Shown: positions 36,326 through 44,800, numbered from the stretch's first letter. The stretch: 64,000 nucleotides of DNA from Novosphingobium mangrovisedimenti (GCF_025153475.1 NZ_JANZXA010000007.1:62001-126000), one strand, 5' to 3'. The notes: generated by a model not told the origin, from the sequence alone. A program made the numbers and translations.

Positions 36326-37785
36326 TTACCTCCCAGCGTACCGGCCATTTCCCTGGCCACGGTAACATCGTCGAATGGCAGCACGCGCAGGTTCTCGCCG
36401 CTGCCGATGATCTGACCCTGTTCGTGCCCCTTGCCGGCGATGAGGACGATGTCCCCCGCCCCGGCCTCGGCAAGGGCGGCGCCGATTGCTTCGCGCCGGT
36501 CGCCGATCTCGCGCGCGCCTTCCGTCATGCCGGCCAGAACCATCGCGCGAATGGAGGCCGCGTCTTCCCCGCGCGGATTGTCGTCGGTGACGATGGCAAG
36601 CTCCGCGCCCTCGCTCGCCACCCGGCCCATTTCCGGCCGCTTGCCCTGATCGCGGTCGCCGCCCGCGCCGAACACCACGATCAGCCGTCCGTTCACATGC
36701 GGACGCAGCGCCGCGATTGCGGCTTCAAGCGCATCCGGCGTATGCGCATAGTCGACATAGACCGGAGCACCGACCGGGCAAATCGCTGCCCGTTCCAGAC
36801 GACCGCGCACGGTGACCAGGCGCTTCATCGCATCGAAGGTCAGATGCGCATCGCCGCCCGTCGAAAGCACCAGCCCCGCCGCAACGAGCGCGTTGGCCGC
36901 CTGGTAGGCGCCGATCAGCGGCAGATCGATCACGCGCGTCCTGCCCGCATGCTCGATCTCCAGCTTCTGCCCGAGCCCGCCCGGCGTGCGGCCGAGCAGC
37001 CTGATGTCCTCACCTTGCGTACCCACTGTAAAGATCTGCAACCCACGCGCCTTCGCGTGCCCGATCGCCTTTTCCGACCAGGCATCGTCCGCCCAGATCA
37101 CCGCCGTCCCGCCGTCAACCACAACTTCGTCGAACAGACGCATCTTCGCGGCGAAATACGCATCCATCGTCGCGTGGTAGTCGAGATGGTCCCGGCTCAG
37201 GTTGGTGAAGGCCCCGGCACTGACGCGCGGCCCCTCGATGCGGTATTGCGACAAGCCGTGGCTGGACGCCTCGTAGGCGACATGGGTCACGCCCTCGCGG
37301 GCCAGCCCGGTGAGATTGGCGAGGAACGTGACGATGTCCGGCGTCGTCAGCCCGGTCGACACCGTCTCGTCGCTCGTTGTCACGCCCAGCGTGCCGATCG
37401 AGGCCGCGCGCTGTCCGGACATGCGCCAGATCTGACGGGTGAGTTCGACGGTCGACGTCTTGCCGTTGGTTCCGGTGACAGCCACCAGCGTTTCCGGCAC
37501 CGGCGTGAAGAAGGGCGCGGCGAGACGGGCGAACAGGCAACGCGGCTCGTCATCCGCAAAGTGCGCCGCGCCGTCCACGTGCGCCCCGGGGGCCGCGACG
37601 ACGGCGACCGCACCGGCTTCCACGGCAGCGGCGATGAAGTCCTCGCCATTGAACTTCGCGCCCTTGAAGGCCCCGAACACGGTGCCCGGCGCCACCTTGC
37701 GGTGGTCGATCGCAAAGCCGGTCACGTTCGCGTCCGGCCCATCGAAGGCGATGCCGGCGGAGGCACAGAGAGAGGAGAGCTTCAT
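36322..37785 (-). CDS. murE: UDP-MurNAc-L-Ala-D-Glu--meso-diaminopimelate ligase
   Basis: A 487-aa Mur ligase. The motif DDNPR (in IVTDDNPRGED) marks the meso-diaminopimelate-specific form, so the organism should have A1-gamma peptidoglycan. Other visible parts are GFAIDHRKVAPGTVFGAFKG, the ATP loop VAVTGTNGKTSTVELTRQIW, YEASSHGLSQYRIEG and NLSRDHLDYHATMDAYFAAK. The start overlaps the ftsI stop as ATGA and the stop overlaps murF. Confidence 0.97.
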   Translation of the reverse strand: MKLSSLCASAGIAFDGPDANVTGFAIDHRKVAPGTVFGAFKGAKFNGEDFIAAAVEAGAVAVVAAPGAHVDGAAHFADDEPRCLFARLAAPFFTPVPETLVAVTGTNGKTSTVELTRQIWRMSGQRAASIGTLGVTTSDETVSTGLTTPDIVTFLANLTGLAREGVTHVAYEASSHGLSQYRIEGPRVSAGAFTNLSRDHLDYHATMDAYFAAKMRLFDEVVVDGGTAVIWADDAWSEKAIGHAKARGLQIFTVGTQGEDIRLLGRTPGGLGQKLEIEHAGRTRVIDLPLIGAYQAANALVAAGLVLSTGGDAHLTFDAMKRLVTVRGRLERAAICPVGAPVYVDYAHTPDALEAAIAALRPHVNGRLIVVFGAGGDRDQGKRPEMGRVASEGAELAIVTDDNPRGEDAASIRAMVLAGMTEGAREIGDRREAIGAALAEAGAGDIVLIAGKGHEQGQIIGSGENLRVLPFDDVTVAREMAGTLGGK

Positions 37786-39566
37786 TCGCCGTTAGCTTTG
37801 CTGACTTCCTGGGGGATCAGGGGTTTGAGATCGGAAATGTCGATATCGCGCGTCTCGTCGGGCATGATGCCCAGCAGCGGGCCGATGCGCGGCACCAGCC
37901 GGCCGACCGCCGGCGCCGCGTTCCAGGCCGCAGTGCGCTGGTACGAGGTTGCCGGCGTGCCCTGCGGCTCGTCCATCATGGCAACGACGACATAGCGCGG
38001 CTCGTCCATGGGAAAGACCGCGGCGAATGTCGTGATCAGCGCATGACGGCGATAACCGCCCACGCCCGGCTTTTCGGCCGAACCGGTCTTGCCGCCGATG
38101 CGAAAGCCCGGCGCGTCCGCCTTGCGGCCGGTGCCGTACTCCACGATCATGCGCAGCAACTGGCGGATACGCGCGCTGGTAGCCGCCGAAAACACGCGGC
38201 GACCGGCGGGAACGTCGGCCGGATCGAGCTTCTTGAGGGTCGCCGGACGCCAGATGCCCCCGTTCACGAGCGCCGCGTAGGCCCCCGCGAGGTGCAGCGG
38301 GGTAACGGCGATGCCGTGCCCGAAGGAAACCGTCATCGTGCGCAGCCGCGGCCATTTGCCCGACGGCCAGATCGGGAAGCCGCGCGCCGGCAGCTCGATC
38401 GCGGGGCGCTCGTTCATCCCCAGCGTTTCCATCGTCTTCTTCATGCGCACGCCGCCCAGTTCGTCGGCGATCTGGGCAGTGACGATGTTAGAGGAATGGA
38501 TCAGCGCCTCGGGCACGTTGAGCGAGGGACCGAGGTCCTCGTCGTCGTGGATCGTGAAACGCGCGACATGCAGCGGCTTGGCCGGCCAGCGGCGGCCGAG
38601 GTCGGTAATCGTCCCGGCATCAAGCGCCGCCGCAACCGTGATCGGCTTGAAGGTGGAACCCAGTTCGTAGACCTGGTTGGTCACGCGGTTGAAGCCGTGG
38701 GGAACCTCGCCCTTCCTGGCTTCCGCGTCGGAGACCATCATGTCGTCGGGCTTGACGTGGTTGGGATCGAACGACGGCAGCGAGGCCAGCGCCAGCACTT
38801 CACCGGTATCGACGTCGAGCACCACGCCGCCGGCCCCCTTGGCACGGCTGAGCACCATGGCCTTGCTCAATTCGTCTTCCAGCGCGCTCTGCACGCGGAA
38901 ATCGATCGAAAGCACCGAGGGGTCGGTCCGGCCCGCCGTGCTGGTCAACTGCTTGTCGAAGGCCTCCTCCATGCCGACCTGCCCCTTGCCGTAGCTGTCG
39001 ACATACCCCAGCACGTGCGCGGCTAGCGAACCCTGGGGATAGAAGCGCGTCGTCTCGCGCGGATACTCGAGCGCCGGTTCGCCGAGGGCATGGACCTTGT
39101 TGGCCTCCTCGGGAAGAATGGACTTGCGCAGGTAGCCGGCCTTGCCCGAAGCCAGCCGGGCGATGACTTCGCCGCGGTCAAGATCGGGAAAAATGCGGAC
39201 AAGACCGTCGGCGATTTCGTCCGGGGTATGGATCAGCGGCGAACCCTCGACCATCGCCTTGGGATTGAACCACAGCGAATAGACGCGGAAATCGCGCGCC
39301 AGCGGCACACCGTTGCGATCGACGATTTCGCCGCGATCGGGAATCAGCGCATCGCCCAACTCGCCGCGATGCGTCGTAACGCCGGTAGCGCCCAGATAGC
39401 CGATACGCCCGAGAGCACCGACCCCGACGAGAGCAAACACGCCCAGCACCCACAAGGTACGCAGCTTGGCAACCAGCAGCGTGCGCTGCCGGACATTGAC
39501 GAGCTTGCGCCGCCCCGTCGAGACCGTGGTCGGGAACGTTCCGATCGGGAGTGCGGCTGCATTCAC
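37782..39566 (-). CDS. ftsI: Septal transpeptidase FtsI (penicillin-binding protein 3, class B)
   Basis: A 594-aa class B PBP that cross-links septal peptidoglycan. A short cytoplasmic tail and one membrane helix (LWVLGVFALVGVGALGRIGYL) precede the pedestal domain (RGEIVDRNGVPLARDFRVYS). The transpeptidase triad is visible: Ser-x-x-Lys in ELGSTFKPIT near residue 312, Ser-Ser-Asn in HSSNIVTAQ, and Lys-Thr-Gly-Ser in GGKTGSAEKPG. The start is GTG 39566, overlapping the ftsL stop (GTGA). The stop overlaps murE. Confidence 0.96.
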   Translation of the reverse strand: MNAAALPIGTFPTTVSTGRRKLVNVRQRTLLVAKLRTLWVLGVFALVGVGALGRIGYLGATGVTTHRGELGDALIPDRGEIVDRNGVPLARDFRVYSLWFNPKAMVEGSPLIHTPDEIADGLVRIFPDLDRGEVIARLASGKAGYLRKSILPEEANKVHALGEPALEYPRETTRFYPQGSLAAHVLGYVDSYGKGQVGMEEAFDKQLTSTAGRTDPSVLSIDFRVQSALEDELSKAMVLSRAKGAGGVVLDVDTGEVLALASLPSFDPNHVKPDDMMVSDAEARKGEVPHGFNRVTNQVYELGSTFKPITVAAALDAGTITDLGRRWPAKPLHVARFTIHDDEDLGPSLNVPEALIHSSNIVTAQIADELGGVRMKKTMETLGMNERPAIELPARGFPIWPSGKWPRLRTMTVSFGHGIAVTPLHLAGAYAALVNGGIWRPATLKKLDPADVPAGRRVFSAATSARIRQLLRMIVEYGTGRKADAPGFRIGGKTGSAEKPGVGGYRRHALITTFAAVFPMDEPRYVVVAMMDEPQGTPATSYQRTAAWNAAPAVGRLVPRIGPLLGIMPDETRDIDISDLKPLIPQEVSKANGE

Positions 39567-40096
39567 TGCTGGCCAGCCTCCGCGACTTCGATGCGGGCAA
39601 GCCGCTTGCTGAGTGCAGCAGCGTCGCGCTCCAGGGCCTCGCGCTCGGGATCGCTCGCATTCACCGCAGGCTTGGGCAGCGCCGCGGCAGTGGCGCCGGC
39701 AACCGGCGAAACCATCGCCAGCAGCGTCGAGCCGGTTTCATGCGACACCGGCCGCTCGGCATTGGCATAGCGAATCGGCTCCGGCGCACCGGGACCGGCC
39801 GCCTTGCCCAGCGCGGCCAGTTGACGCTCGCCCTCGATGTATTGCCCGGCAACCGGGGCCTTGTAGCCGAACTCCAGATCGTTGAGCTGCTTCAGAGCCT
39901 GCTGGTTGGAGCGGGTCTGGAACTCGGTCTGAAGAAAATCGATGTCCTGCTGCACCCAGACGATCCGCTTTTCCGTGTCGTGAACCTGACTCTTCACTGC
40001 ATTGACACGCAGCGTCAGCGCAATCGTCAGCGCACCACATACCAACAACACCGTGGCCCAGCCGATCGAACGGACGCGATCGCTTGTGAGGTTCAT
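39563..40096 (-). CDS. ftsL: FtsL-type cell division protein
   Basis: A 177-aa bitopic protein. The N-terminal membrane helix ([19 protein letters not shown]) leads into a periplasmic coiled-coil segment ([20 protein letters not shown], then [20 protein letters not shown]), as in FtsL. A longer, less conserved Ala/Pro-rich tail follows, with a second short coiled coil at the end ([20 protein letters not shown]). It is longer than the E. coli protein (about 120 aa) but typical of alphaproteobacteria. Position between rsmH and ftsI is diagnostic. Both ends overlap neighbours by four bases. Confidence 0.88.
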   Translation of the reverse strand: MNLTSDRVRSIGWATVLLVCGALTIALTLRVNAVKSQVHDTEKRIVWVQQDIDFLQTEFQTRSNQQALKQLNDLEFGYKAPVAGQYIEGERQLAALGKAAGPGAPEPIRYANAERPVSHETGSTLLAMVSPVAGATAAALPKPAVNASDPEREALERDAAALSKRLARIEVAEAGQQ

Positions 40097-41067
40097 GCTG
40101 CACTCCTCTGGGTATCTCGGGCTGGGGCATCTGTGCGCACGGCGCTGCGCAGGGTCGCGGAACGGGAACGCGGATTGACGGCAAGCTCGGCCTCGCCCGG
40201 GCGCACGGCCTTGGCGACCAGCTCGAACGTGGGAGCGCTGGCAGGCGCGACCTGCGGCAGGTGACGCGAGATGGTCTGCCCGGCGCCACTGGCATCGCGC
40301 AGGAAGCGCTTGACCTTGCGGTCTTCCAGACTGTGGAAGGTCACGACGGCAAGGCGCCCGCCGGAACGCAGCAACCGCTCCGACGCGGCGAGCCCGACGT
40401 CAAGTTCGTCGAGCTCGCCGTTCACATGGATGCGGATGGCCTGAAAGCTGCGGGTCGCAGGATCCTTGGGGGCGCCCGGCCTGTATCCCAGCGCCTTGCG
40501 CACCACGCGGGCCAGTTCGCCGGTGGTCGTCAACGGCCGGGCGGCAACGATGGCACGGGCGACGCGGCGCGACTGGCGCTCCTCGCCGTAGAGATAGAGC
40601 ACGTCGGCGATTTCGGCCTCATCGGCCTCGTTGACGAAATCGGCGGCCGAGAAGCCTTCCTGGCTCATGCGCATGTCGAGAGGGCCATCGGACGCAAAGG
40701 CAAAGCCGCGATCGGCCTGATCCAGCTGCATGGAGGACACGCCGATATCCATGACGATACCGTCGACTTCCTCGACGCCCACCTCGGCCAGTCCCTCGAC
40801 CATTTCCGAGAAACGGCGCGGGTGGAGCACGAGGCGAGGTGGATTGCTCGTCAGTTCGGGCCACTTCGCGGGATCGGCGCGGATCGCCGCGATCGCATCG
40901 GGATCGCGGTCGAAGGCGTGCACGGTCGCACCCGCATCGAGCAGGCGCCGGGTGTATCCGCCCGCACCGAGCGTCGCATCGACGATGCGATCGCCGCCCT
41001 GGGGGTTCAGGGCGGCGACCACCTCCTCAAGGAGCACGGGGATATGGGGAGCCTCGGCGGTGCTCAT
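40093..41067 (-). CDS. rsmH: 16S rRNA (cytosine(1402)-N(4))-methyltransferase
   Basis: A 324-aa SAM-dependent methyltransferase (formerly MraW) that modifies C1402 in the decoding centre. Motifs are [18 protein letters not shown] at the N-terminus, [18 protein letters not shown] for SAM binding, [36 protein letters not shown] and [16 protein letters not shown]. It ends overlapping ftsL and starts overlapping mraZ (ATGA). Confidence 0.97.
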   Translation of the reverse strand: MSTAEAPHIPVLLEEVVAALNPQGGDRIVDATLGAGGYTRRLLDAGATVHAFDRDPDAIAAIRADPAKWPELTSNPPRLVLHPRRFSEMVEGLAEVGVEEVDGIVMDIGVSSMQLDQADRGFAFASDGPLDMRMSQEGFSAADFVNEADEAEIADVLYLYGEERQSRRVARAIVAARPLTTTGELARVVRKALGYRPGAPKDPATRSFQAIRIHVNGELDELDVGLAASERLLRSGGRLAVVTFHSLEDRKVKRFLRDASGAGQTISRHLPQVAPASAPTFELVAKAVRPGEAELAVNPRSRSATLRSAVRTDAPARDTQRSAA

Positions 41068-41564
41068 TTCTTCTTCGCCTTGGCCAGTTCCTTGGCCGCC
41101 AGCGAGCGGCAGGCGGTCTGTGCCATCCGCCAGCCGTCGTCCATCGCGTAGAGTTGCTCGGGCGCCCAGGCCGTGAAGAACTTGCCGTTGCCGCGGAAGT
41201 AGAGCTGATCGCTCACCCCGCCCAGCGCGGCCAGATCCTCGGGCAGGACGAAGCGGCCGCTGCCGTCGAACGGCACGTCGTAGGAAGAGTACATGTCGCT
41301 GGCGAGCTTATCGCCATCGAAGCCGGTATTGCCGGAACGCAGCGCGACCTCCTGCAGCTTCTCAAGTTCCTCGCCGAACTCGTTGATACGCGAGGCGCCG
41401 AAGCCGATCAGGCAGGGCCAGCGGTCGTGCATGGTCAGATAGACCACGTCCTTGCCGCTCGATTCGCGCACGGTGCCGCGAAACACGTTGGGCAGCACGA
41501 AACGGTTCTTGTCGCGTTGCAGCGAAAAGCCCTGTCCGTTGTAAATGAATGGCTGCCCCGCCAT
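41064..41564 (-). CDS. mraZ: Transcriptional regulator MraZ
   Basis: A 166-aa protein with two tandem SpoVT/AbrB-like beta domains, which oligomerises and binds repeats upstream of its own operon. Visible segments are [20 protein letters not shown] in the first domain and [20 protein letters not shown] in the second, with the paired DxxxRFVLP pattern of the family. ATG 41564 ([10 protein letters not shown]) is chosen because a G-rich site precedes it and homologues start there; upstream ATGs give an unconserved extension. It heads the dcw cluster. Two arrays of GGGA/TGGGN repeats in the upstream region are likely autoregulatory sites. Confidence 0.92.
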   Translation of the reverse strand: MAGQPFIYNGQGFSLQRDKNRFVLPNVFRGTVRESSGKDVVYLTMHDRWPCLIGFGASRINEFGEELEKLQEVALRSGNTGFDGDKLASDMYSSYDVPFDGSGRFVLPEDLAALGGVSDQLYFRGNGKFFTAWAPEQLYAMDDGWRMAQTACRSLAAKELAKAKKK

Positions 41565-41703
41565 GCCGCCCCGCTTCATTCCCAAGGTACGCGTCTCGAG
41601 AATGACCGCACCCACCCCCAGCCGCACACGCATGCAGCAGGGCTCCGCGCCCACACGAGACGCGACGAGACTCAGCCATTCCGATTGACTGCTTTCATAT
41701 AAC

Positions 41704-41745
41704 GGGAAATTCGGGGATTAAAGGGAAATATGGGGATCAGCGGGA
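41704..41745. promoter_or_regulatory. Array of five GGGA repeats, probable MraZ operator
   Basis: On the plus strand GGGA occurs at 41704, 41714, 41723, 41733 and 41742, a spacing of 10, 9, 10 and 9 bases, about one helical turn. The array lies about 140 bp upstream of mraZ, beside a minus-strand TTATAT. MraZ is known to bind short direct repeats (TGGGN in E. coli) spaced by one helical turn near its own promoter, so autoregulation is the likely role. Confidence 0.6.
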
Positions 41746-41887
41746 ATTTATCCACCAATTCGCTCGAAACCCCACGGAAAGCAGGACGGAACCGGACTTC
41801 ACATGAATACGGAATTCCTACTATTTATAATATAAATCAATATGTTGGTTATAATTTTAAGTCAGCATCGTCCTCCCCCCGCCTCAT

Positions 41888-41933
41888 CCCCACTTCGTGC
41901 CCATATTCCGCCCAAATGACGCCCAAACGCCCA
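41888..41933 (-). promoter_or_regulatory. Array of five TGGGN repeats upstream of mraZ
   Basis: Read on the minus strand, TGGGC occurs at 41933, 41925, 41914 and 41903, and TGGGG at 41892. Spacings are 8, 11, 11 and 11 bases. The orientation is that of mraZ transcription, and the unit equals the E. coli MraZ box. It lies about 320 bp from mraZ, beyond an AT-rich patch, so it may serve a distal promoter or a second operator. Confidence 0.5.
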
Positions 41934-42098
41934 TGCGGCGACGCACGCGCTCATGCCGCTCCCCACATTTCCCCAAAAGCCGCAAGGCTCCGGCACTGAC
42001 GCGAAAACACGATAGATTCCACCCCAGACACGGACATCCATCAGGGGATGCGGACGGGACCTTCCCCGAATTTCCCCAAAAGGGAAAACGACGGTGGA

Positions 42099-42494
42099 TT
42101 AAGGGCGCGCCAACGGGTCGGCGACGGCATCGCTGCTCCGGGGCGGCTGGGCCGCCGGCGCAAGCACCCGCGTCGGGGCGGGTGTCGGGCTCGGATCGGC
42201 TGCCGGAACGACACCGATGTCGGCCAGGGGATCGCTGGCCGCCTTCTTCGGCCTGGCATCGGCGGCGACCACGTCATGGATCGGATCTTCGGTATCGGCC
42301 AGCCTGGCGCGATCCATGATGATATTGGCGAGACCGACGAGCAGCAGCATCGCACACAGCCCGAACAGGCCTACCTGCAGCCGATGCACCGCCTGCGCGC
42401 GAAGCTCGCGCGAACCGGGCGCCGCATAATGCTGGGCGGTCGTGATCGGTTCAACCAGACCAGTGGTCATTTGGGGCGGATGCTGTCCTGCCAT
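42099..42494 (-). CDS. One-TM hypothetical protein with Pro/Ala-rich tail
   Basis: A 131-aa protein with one membrane helix (LQVGLFGLCAMLLLVGLANIIM, about residues 34-55) after a short N-terminal cytoplasmic part. The rest is a periplasmic tail rich in Ala, Asp and Pro (DPSPTPAPTRVLAPAAQPPR). No enzyme motif is seen. The start at 42494 has GAGGTAG eleven bases upstream; ATG 42470 is an alternative. It follows the cysteine-synthase-like gene by 16 bp and is probably cotranscribed. I do not recognise a family. Confidence 0.7.
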   Translation of the reverse strand: MAGQHPPQMTTGLVEPITTAQHYAAPGSRELRAQAVHRLQVGLFGLCAMLLLVGLANIIMDRARLADTEDPIHDVVAADARPKKAASDPLADIGVVPAADPSPTPAPTRVLAPAAQPPRSSDAVADPLARP

Positions 42495-42510
42495 CGGCGG
42501 GACTTCTACC

Positions 42511-43509
42511 TCAGCTTGCCAGCCAGGGGAAGACCGGGAGGCCCTTTGTCTCGAGCCAGGCCGGATTGTAGAGCGAGGACAGGTAGCGGAAACCGGTGTC
42601 GCACAGGATCGTCGCGACACGCGATCCGGGCCCCAGCTGCTTGCCGAGCATCACCGCACCCGCGACATTGATGCCCGAGGACAGGCCCAGGCACAGGCCC
42701 TCCTCGGACAGCAGGCGCCGGACCCATTCGAGCCCCTCCTCGTCGGAGATGCGGAACTGCGTATCGATCGGCGCACCTTCAAGATTGGCCGTGATCCGCC
42801 CCTGCCCGATCCCTTCGGCGACCGAGGACCCTTCGGCCTTGAGCTCGCCGTGCGCATAGTAATTGTAGAGCGCAGCGCCATACGGATCGGTCAGCGCGAT
42901 CGTGATATTCTCGTCGAAAGCCTTGAGCCCCATGCCGGTGCCGGCGATCGTTCCGCCCGTGCCGGCAGCGCAGGTAAAGCCGTCGATGCGGCCTTCCAGC
43001 TGCTCCCACAACTCCGGCGCGGTGCTTTCGATGTGAGCCTTGCGGTTGGCGATATTATCGAACTGATTGGCCCAGATCGCGCCTTCGGTCTCTTCAGCGA
43101 TTCGCCGCGAGGTATGGACGAAGTGCCCCGGATTGGAGAACGGCGCGGCCGGGACCAGCACCAGTTCCGCCCCCAGCGCGCGCAGCGTGTCCATCTTCTC
43201 GCGCGACTGCGTCTCGGGCATGACAATAACCGTCTTGTAGCCCAGGGCATTGCCCACCAGCGCCAGGCCGATGCCGGTGTTGCCCGCCGTCCCCTCGACA
43301 ATCGTGCCGCCGGGCTTGAGCGTACCCTTCGCCTCGGCGTCGCGTACGATCCACAGCGCCGCGCGGTCCTTCACCGAGGCGCCGGGATTGGCGAACTCGC
43401 ACTTGCCCCAGATCTCGCAGCCGGCCGTCTCGCTCGGCCCCTTGAGCAGGGCGAGCGGCGTATTCCCGATGAGATCGAGCGAGGAGCGTTTGGGCATGGT
43501 TACGGTCAT
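42511..43509 (-). CDS. PLP-dependent cysteine synthase family protein
   Basis: A 332-aa fold-type II PLP enzyme. The PLP lysine motif is NPGASVKDRAALWIV (Lys near residue 45). TVEGTAGNTGIGLALVG-like sequence forms the substrate loop (read here as VEGTAGNTGIGLAL), and FTCAAGTGGTIAGTGMGL binds the cofactor phosphate. Cysteine synthases usually read TSGNTG; the Ala in place of Ser occurs in some relatives. The C-terminus has VATILCDTGFRYLSSLYNPAWL, as in CysK/CysM homologues of alphaproteobacteria. Cysteine synthesis from O-acetylserine and sulfide is the default call; cystathionine-beta-synthase-like roles are possible. ATG 43509 is chosen; a second ATG four codons on is equally supported. Confidence 0.88.
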   Translation of the reverse strand: MTVTMPKRSSLDLIGNTPLALLKGPSETAGCEIWGKCEFANPGASVKDRAALWIVRDAEAKGTLKPGGTIVEGTAGNTGIGLALVGNALGYKTVIVMPETQSREKMDTLRALGAELVLVPAAPFSNPGHFVHTSRRIAEETEGAIWANQFDNIANRKAHIESTAPELWEQLEGRIDGFTCAAGTGGTIAGTGMGLKAFDENITIALTDPYGAALYNYYAHGELKAEGSSVAEGIGQGRITANLEGAPIDTQFRISDEEGLEWVRRLLSEEGLCLGLSSGINVAGAVMLGKQLGPGSRVATILCDTGFRYLSSLYNPAWLETKGLPVFPWLAS

Positions 43510-43591
43510 GCCGGGAGAATTAGGAAGTACGGACGCAAGGCGCAATCGAATTGCGCCTTACCCCCGACAAGTCAAACTTCCAGCGCGCCGG

Positions 43592-43909
43592 TCAGTCTTC
43601 CTGCGCGATCGTGACCTTGCAGCCCTCGAGCGTGGCAGTCACGGGGATCTGGCACGACAGGCGCGAATATTCGTTGCGGTGCTCGGAGCTGTCGAGCAGG
43701 TCGTTCTCGTCCTCGCTCATCGCCGGCAGCTTGTCCATGAAGGACGGATCGATGTGAACGTGGCAGGTCGCGCACGAGCAGCAGCCGCCGCACAGCGCGA
43801 GAAGTTCGTCAAAGCCGTTGTCGCGGATGACTTCCATAAGGGTGCGACCTTCACTGGCCTCGACGCTCGATTCTTCACCCGACTGATTGACGACGATAAT
43901 CTTCGGCAT
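43592..43909 (-). CDS. [2Fe-2S] ferredoxin, adrenodoxin type
   Basis: A 105-aa electron carrier. The cluster ligands are Cys40, Cys46, Cys49 and Cys86, spaced C-x5-C-x2-C-x36-C, the adrenodoxin/putidaredoxin pattern. The N-terminus [13 protein letters not shown] and the acidic helix with [23 protein letters not shown] fit ferredoxins that feed class I P450s. It may serve the P450 at 10918-12153, because no other P450 or ferredoxin is in the window, although they are 31 kb apart. A perfect 17-bp palindrome lies 16 bp upstream of the start. The gene stands alone, 82 bp before the cysteine-synthase-like gene. Confidence 0.93.
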   Translation of the reverse strand: MPKIIVVNQSGEESSVEASEGRTLMEVIRDNGFDELLALCGGCCSCATCHVHIDPSFMDKLPAMSEDENDLLDSSEHRNEYSRLSCQIPVTATLEGCKVTIAQED

Positions 43910-43925
43910 GCTCTAGGGTCCTCTT

Positions 43926-43942
43926 TGATACACCATGTATCA
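43926..43942. promoter_or_regulatory. 17-bp palindrome, operator candidate
   Basis: TGATACACCATGTATCA has perfect 7-bp arms (TGATACA/TGTATCA) around CCA. It lies between the divergent ferredoxin and glycosylase genes, 16 bp from the ferredoxin ATG. Its size and symmetry are typical of TetR-family sites. No regulator gene is adjacent. Confidence 0.55.
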
Positions 43943-44018
43943 TAAATGCGGCGGTATGCACGTTTGCCGCAGGCTGCTAAAGCCTGCAACCCTCTTTTGC
44001 AAGGTAGCCGAGACACGA

Positions 44019-44636
44019 ATGGGCCTGACCAGCGACCAACTCAAATCCGGGCTCGACGCCATCGCCGCAGCCGAACCCGCCATGGCGCGCGCGCTGGACG
44101 TCGCCGGCTACCCGGAACCGCGTATCCGCCCGACCGGATACGCCACCTTGCTGCGCACGATCGTGGGCCAACAGGTCAGCGTGGCGGCGGCGACTTCGGT
44201 GTGGAACCGGCTCGAAGCCCTGCTGGGCGAAGGCCTGCCGCCGGACGCCCTTCTTGCCGCCGATTTCGAAACGCTGCGCGGCTGCGGCCTCTCGCGCCAG
44301 AAGCAGGGCTATGCGCGCTCGCTGTGCGAGCTCGTCGTCGCCGGCGCACTCGACCTGGACGCCCTGCCCGCCGACGACGAGGAGGCCATCGCCCAGCTCG
44401 TCCGGATCAAGGGCATCGGGCGCTGGTCGGCGGAGATCTATCTCCTCTTCGCCGAGGGACGCGCGGACATCTGGCCAGCCGGAGACCTCGCCGTCCAGGC
44501 CGGACTGCACAAGATCCTGGGGCTGGAGGAACGTCCGAGCGAGAAGCACACGCGCGAACTCGCCGAATCGTGGCGCCCGCACCGGGGCGCGGCGGCCATC
44601 TTCACCTGGCACTGCTACAACAACCCGGCGCTTTGA
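44019..44636 (+). CDS. DNA-3-methyladenine glycosylase II (AlkA-type, HhH-GPD)
   Basis: A 205-aa base-excision repair enzyme removing alkylated purines. The helix-hairpin-helix and GPD parts are visible: RTIVGQQVSVAAATSVWNRL, LSRQKQGYARSLCELV, and LVRIKGIGRWSAEIYLLFAE followed by DIWPAGDLAVQAGL, whose Asp is the likely catalytic residue. No FeS-cluster cysteines are present, so it is not an Nth/MutY type. ATG 44019 has GAGAC upstream; the open frame begins further left without a site. It ends 16 bp before the palindromic repeat element. Confidence 0.9.
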   Translation: MGLTSDQLKSGLDAIAAAEPAMARALDVAGYPEPRIRPTGYATLLRTIVGQQVSVAAATSVWNRLEALLGEGLPPDALLAADFETLRGCGLSRQKQGYARSLCELVVAGALDLDALPADDEEAIAQLVRIKGIGRWSAEIYLLFAEGRADIWPAGDLAVQAGLHKILGLEERPSEKHTRELAESWRPHRGAAAIFTWHCYNNPAL

Positions 44637-44651
44637 CGGGCATGCCCGGGC

Positions 44652-44800
44652 ACTAGGACGGATCGACATTCAGAAGATGGCGAGCCGAAATGGTGTTTTT
44701 ACGGGATCCGGAGCGCAGCGTACTTTTAGTACGTGAGCACCGGAAGCACGGAAAAGCGCCATTTGCAGGCCGTCAGGGCTGAATGTCGATCCGTCCTAGT
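44652..44800. repeat. 149-bp palindromic element with 22-bp terminal inverted repeats
   Basis: The ends are exact inverted repeats: ACTAGGACGGATCGACATTC... at 44652-44673 and its reverse complement at 44779-44800. The inside is itself imperfectly palindromic (CCGGAGCGCAGCGTAC, then TTTTA, then GTACGTGAGCACCGG; AAATGG on the left against CCATTT on the right). It encodes nothing. It fills the gap between convergent alkA and the flavoprotein gene, whose TAG stop (44796-44798) lies in the right arm. It looks like a REP- or MITE-type element. Confidence 0.85.

Larger units (their letters stand above)
41565..42098. other. 534-bp dcw promoter region
   Basis: No supported gene. From the mraZ side it holds a possible minus-strand -10 (TTATAT, near 41695-41702), a GGGA repeat array (41704-41745) and an unusually AT-rich patch (41811-41866: TATTTATAATATAAATCAAT and following). 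A TGGGN array (41888-41933) and a direct repeat ATTTCCCCAAAAG at 41967-41979 and 42070-42082 follow. The second copy of that repeat forms a TTTCCC/GGGAAA dyad. A plus-strand open frame at 41730-41999 has no coding character. Confidence 0.65.

Noticed and set aside
41730..41999. 89-codon plus-strand frame upstream of mraZ
   Set aside because: It crosses the AT-rich patch and the repeat arrays, has no ribosome binding site and no recognisable protein features.
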